Source: Echeneis naucrates
Taxonomy: Eukaryota; Chordata; Actinopteri; Carangiformes; Echeneidae
Assembly: GCF_900963305.1 (NCBI RefSeq)
Contig: NC_042513.1
Location: forward strand, 2,666,001 to 2,730,000
DNA: 64,000 bases
Direction: 5' to 3'
In this document: positions 62,886-64,000 of the stretch, in pieces
Layout of the letters: each line of letters starts with the position of its first letter
How positions within the stretch are numbered: the first letter of the stretch is position 1
Position numbers and translations under genes: made by a program
The notes under the pieces: model-generated
Seen by the model: the letters and a program-made list of their open reading frames with translations, nothing else
Told to the model about the DNA's origin: nothing
Database searches by the model: none

Positions 62886-64000
62886 ATGAGATAATATTTC
62901 AGAATGGGGATCCGAGGAACCCAAGTACAATGGTCCCACCAGGGCACAGAAAGTATTTGATGATTATTTGATTAGTCAATCATCAGACAAATAATTGTCA
63001 GCAATTACGATTTTCGCAATTTTCTCTCACCATCAGTTCAATCTGTCTGAACTTGGTTTGTTTGTTGAAGCAAAAGGATACATTAAATGTAGCTTTGTGA
63101 TATGACATCAACAGATTTATATCTCACCAATAATTAAGACAAATGGTGATAAAAACATCTGTTACACAATTTCCGGCAACTTCTGACTTAAGTGATGAGG
63201 AAAACAAATAACAGCCAAAAATATTTTTATTCCTGGAGTTAAAAACCATGTTTGTCCTAGTGGTCCCTAGTTGTTGTGGCCTCACTCCACCTTATCCTTT
63301 TTCACCCCAACCTCCCTTTGAAACCCTCATTACATAAAAACATGTTTAATCTCAGTCCTCCCCTCCCCCAGTCTGGCCCCTAACTACTGTGCTCTGGATG
63401 AACCATTGAAGCCTGCTAGGTTTCTCTTGGTGTTGTCTCCATGCACCGGATGCACAGCGCTCTGCATGAAAAGAGCATCCTCTGAGCTGGATTATATGCA
63501 TGTCCTCATATTTCACTAATACACACTATGTCTTGTTACTGGGTCTACAGGAATCTCTTCAATTTAGCCAGTATGTAATTATATGCTATCCTATTTACCG
63601 GTACTCTAGAAGTATACTGTGAGATTAATTCACCAGCTGTATTAGGATTAAGTGATCATCAGGAGCTTAAAATATATCATTTTGCTTTTGCTCCCAAAAG
63701 ACAAACTCTAGTATTCCCTGGACAGCCTGTCTGTACAGGGGTGGGGAAAAAAATTCACACAATTTGCGCTCGCAAATTAGTGGTTTCACCCCTTTGTCAT
63801 GGTCTCACTCCTACTTGCCTTTAAGTTTGATAACTCGGGATATAAACTAAACAGATAACAGCTAGATAAGATCCAAAGTAAACTCAAAGACACCACCAGA
63901 TATGATTCATTTGCAGTCAACCACTAACTTTTAATTCAGTCATCAATGTGTAATGTCACATTTAGTCCAGAAAAATTCGTGTCAGATTCACATCCAACTC

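Larger units (their letters stand above)
62049..64000. other. Right-edge region upstream of TRADD
   Basis: Should hold the TRADD promoter and leader. It also contains a TA/CA microsatellite and one dispersed repeat copy. From 62.9 kb to the end I see no coding exon or recognisable element. Confidence 0.4.

Overview
The window looks like nuclear DNA of a ray-finned (teleost) fish. The protein genes are vertebrate and split by GT-AG introns, the spacers are AT-rich and full of microsatellites, and a decayed Tc1/mariner-superfamily transposon and a dispersed non-LTR-like repeat resemble families common in fish. No species is claimed. Seven genes were recognised and one was not. I placed the splice sites by eye, and every coding exon joins in phase: SLC38A8 (minus, 442 aa), NRN1L (minus, 169 aa), THAP11 (minus, single exon, 277 aa), GFOD2 (plus, 384 aa), an unrecognised gene with three BED zinc fingers and a coiled coil (plus, 451 aa), COG4 (plus, 773 aa), GNAO1 (minus, 354 aa) and TRADD (minus, 292 aa).

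Layout. 1-9.3 kb: gene-poor, with a promoter-like patch near 1.94-2.02 kb that may drive a minus-strand gene beyond the left edge, and a dead DNA transposon at 4.26-5.65 kb. 9.3-14.3 kb: SLC38A8 with a TATA box. 14.3-17.9 kb: spacer with a TGGTY tandem array and a CA repeat. 17.9-20.9 kb: NRN1L. 23.7-25.2 kb: a recent 372-bp triplication whose third copy is interrupted by about 348 bp. 26.5-27.3 kb: THAP11, with a Ronin/ZNF143-like site in its own promoter. 28.6-34.9 kb: GFOD2, divergent from THAP11. 36.1-40.3 kb: the three-BED-finger gene. 42.2-50.5 kb: COG4, tail to tail with GNAO1 (50.8-57.6 kb). 60.1-62.0 kb: TRADD. The last 2 kb hold a repeat and no gene that I can see.

The human counterparts all lie on the long arm of chromosome 16 (recalled knowledge), so the window is a rearranged piece of that ancestral block. 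The genes do not form a pathway. They are an amino-acid transporter, a GPI-anchored neuritin, a THAP transcription factor, a Gfo/Idh/MocA-fold protein, a Golgi tether subunit, a neuronal G-protein alpha subunit and a TNF-receptor adaptor.

The most novel-looking item is the three-BED-finger gene. Each finger has its own exon and the exon phases would allow finger 2, finger 3 or both to be skipped in frame. It shows no transposase domain in any exon seen.
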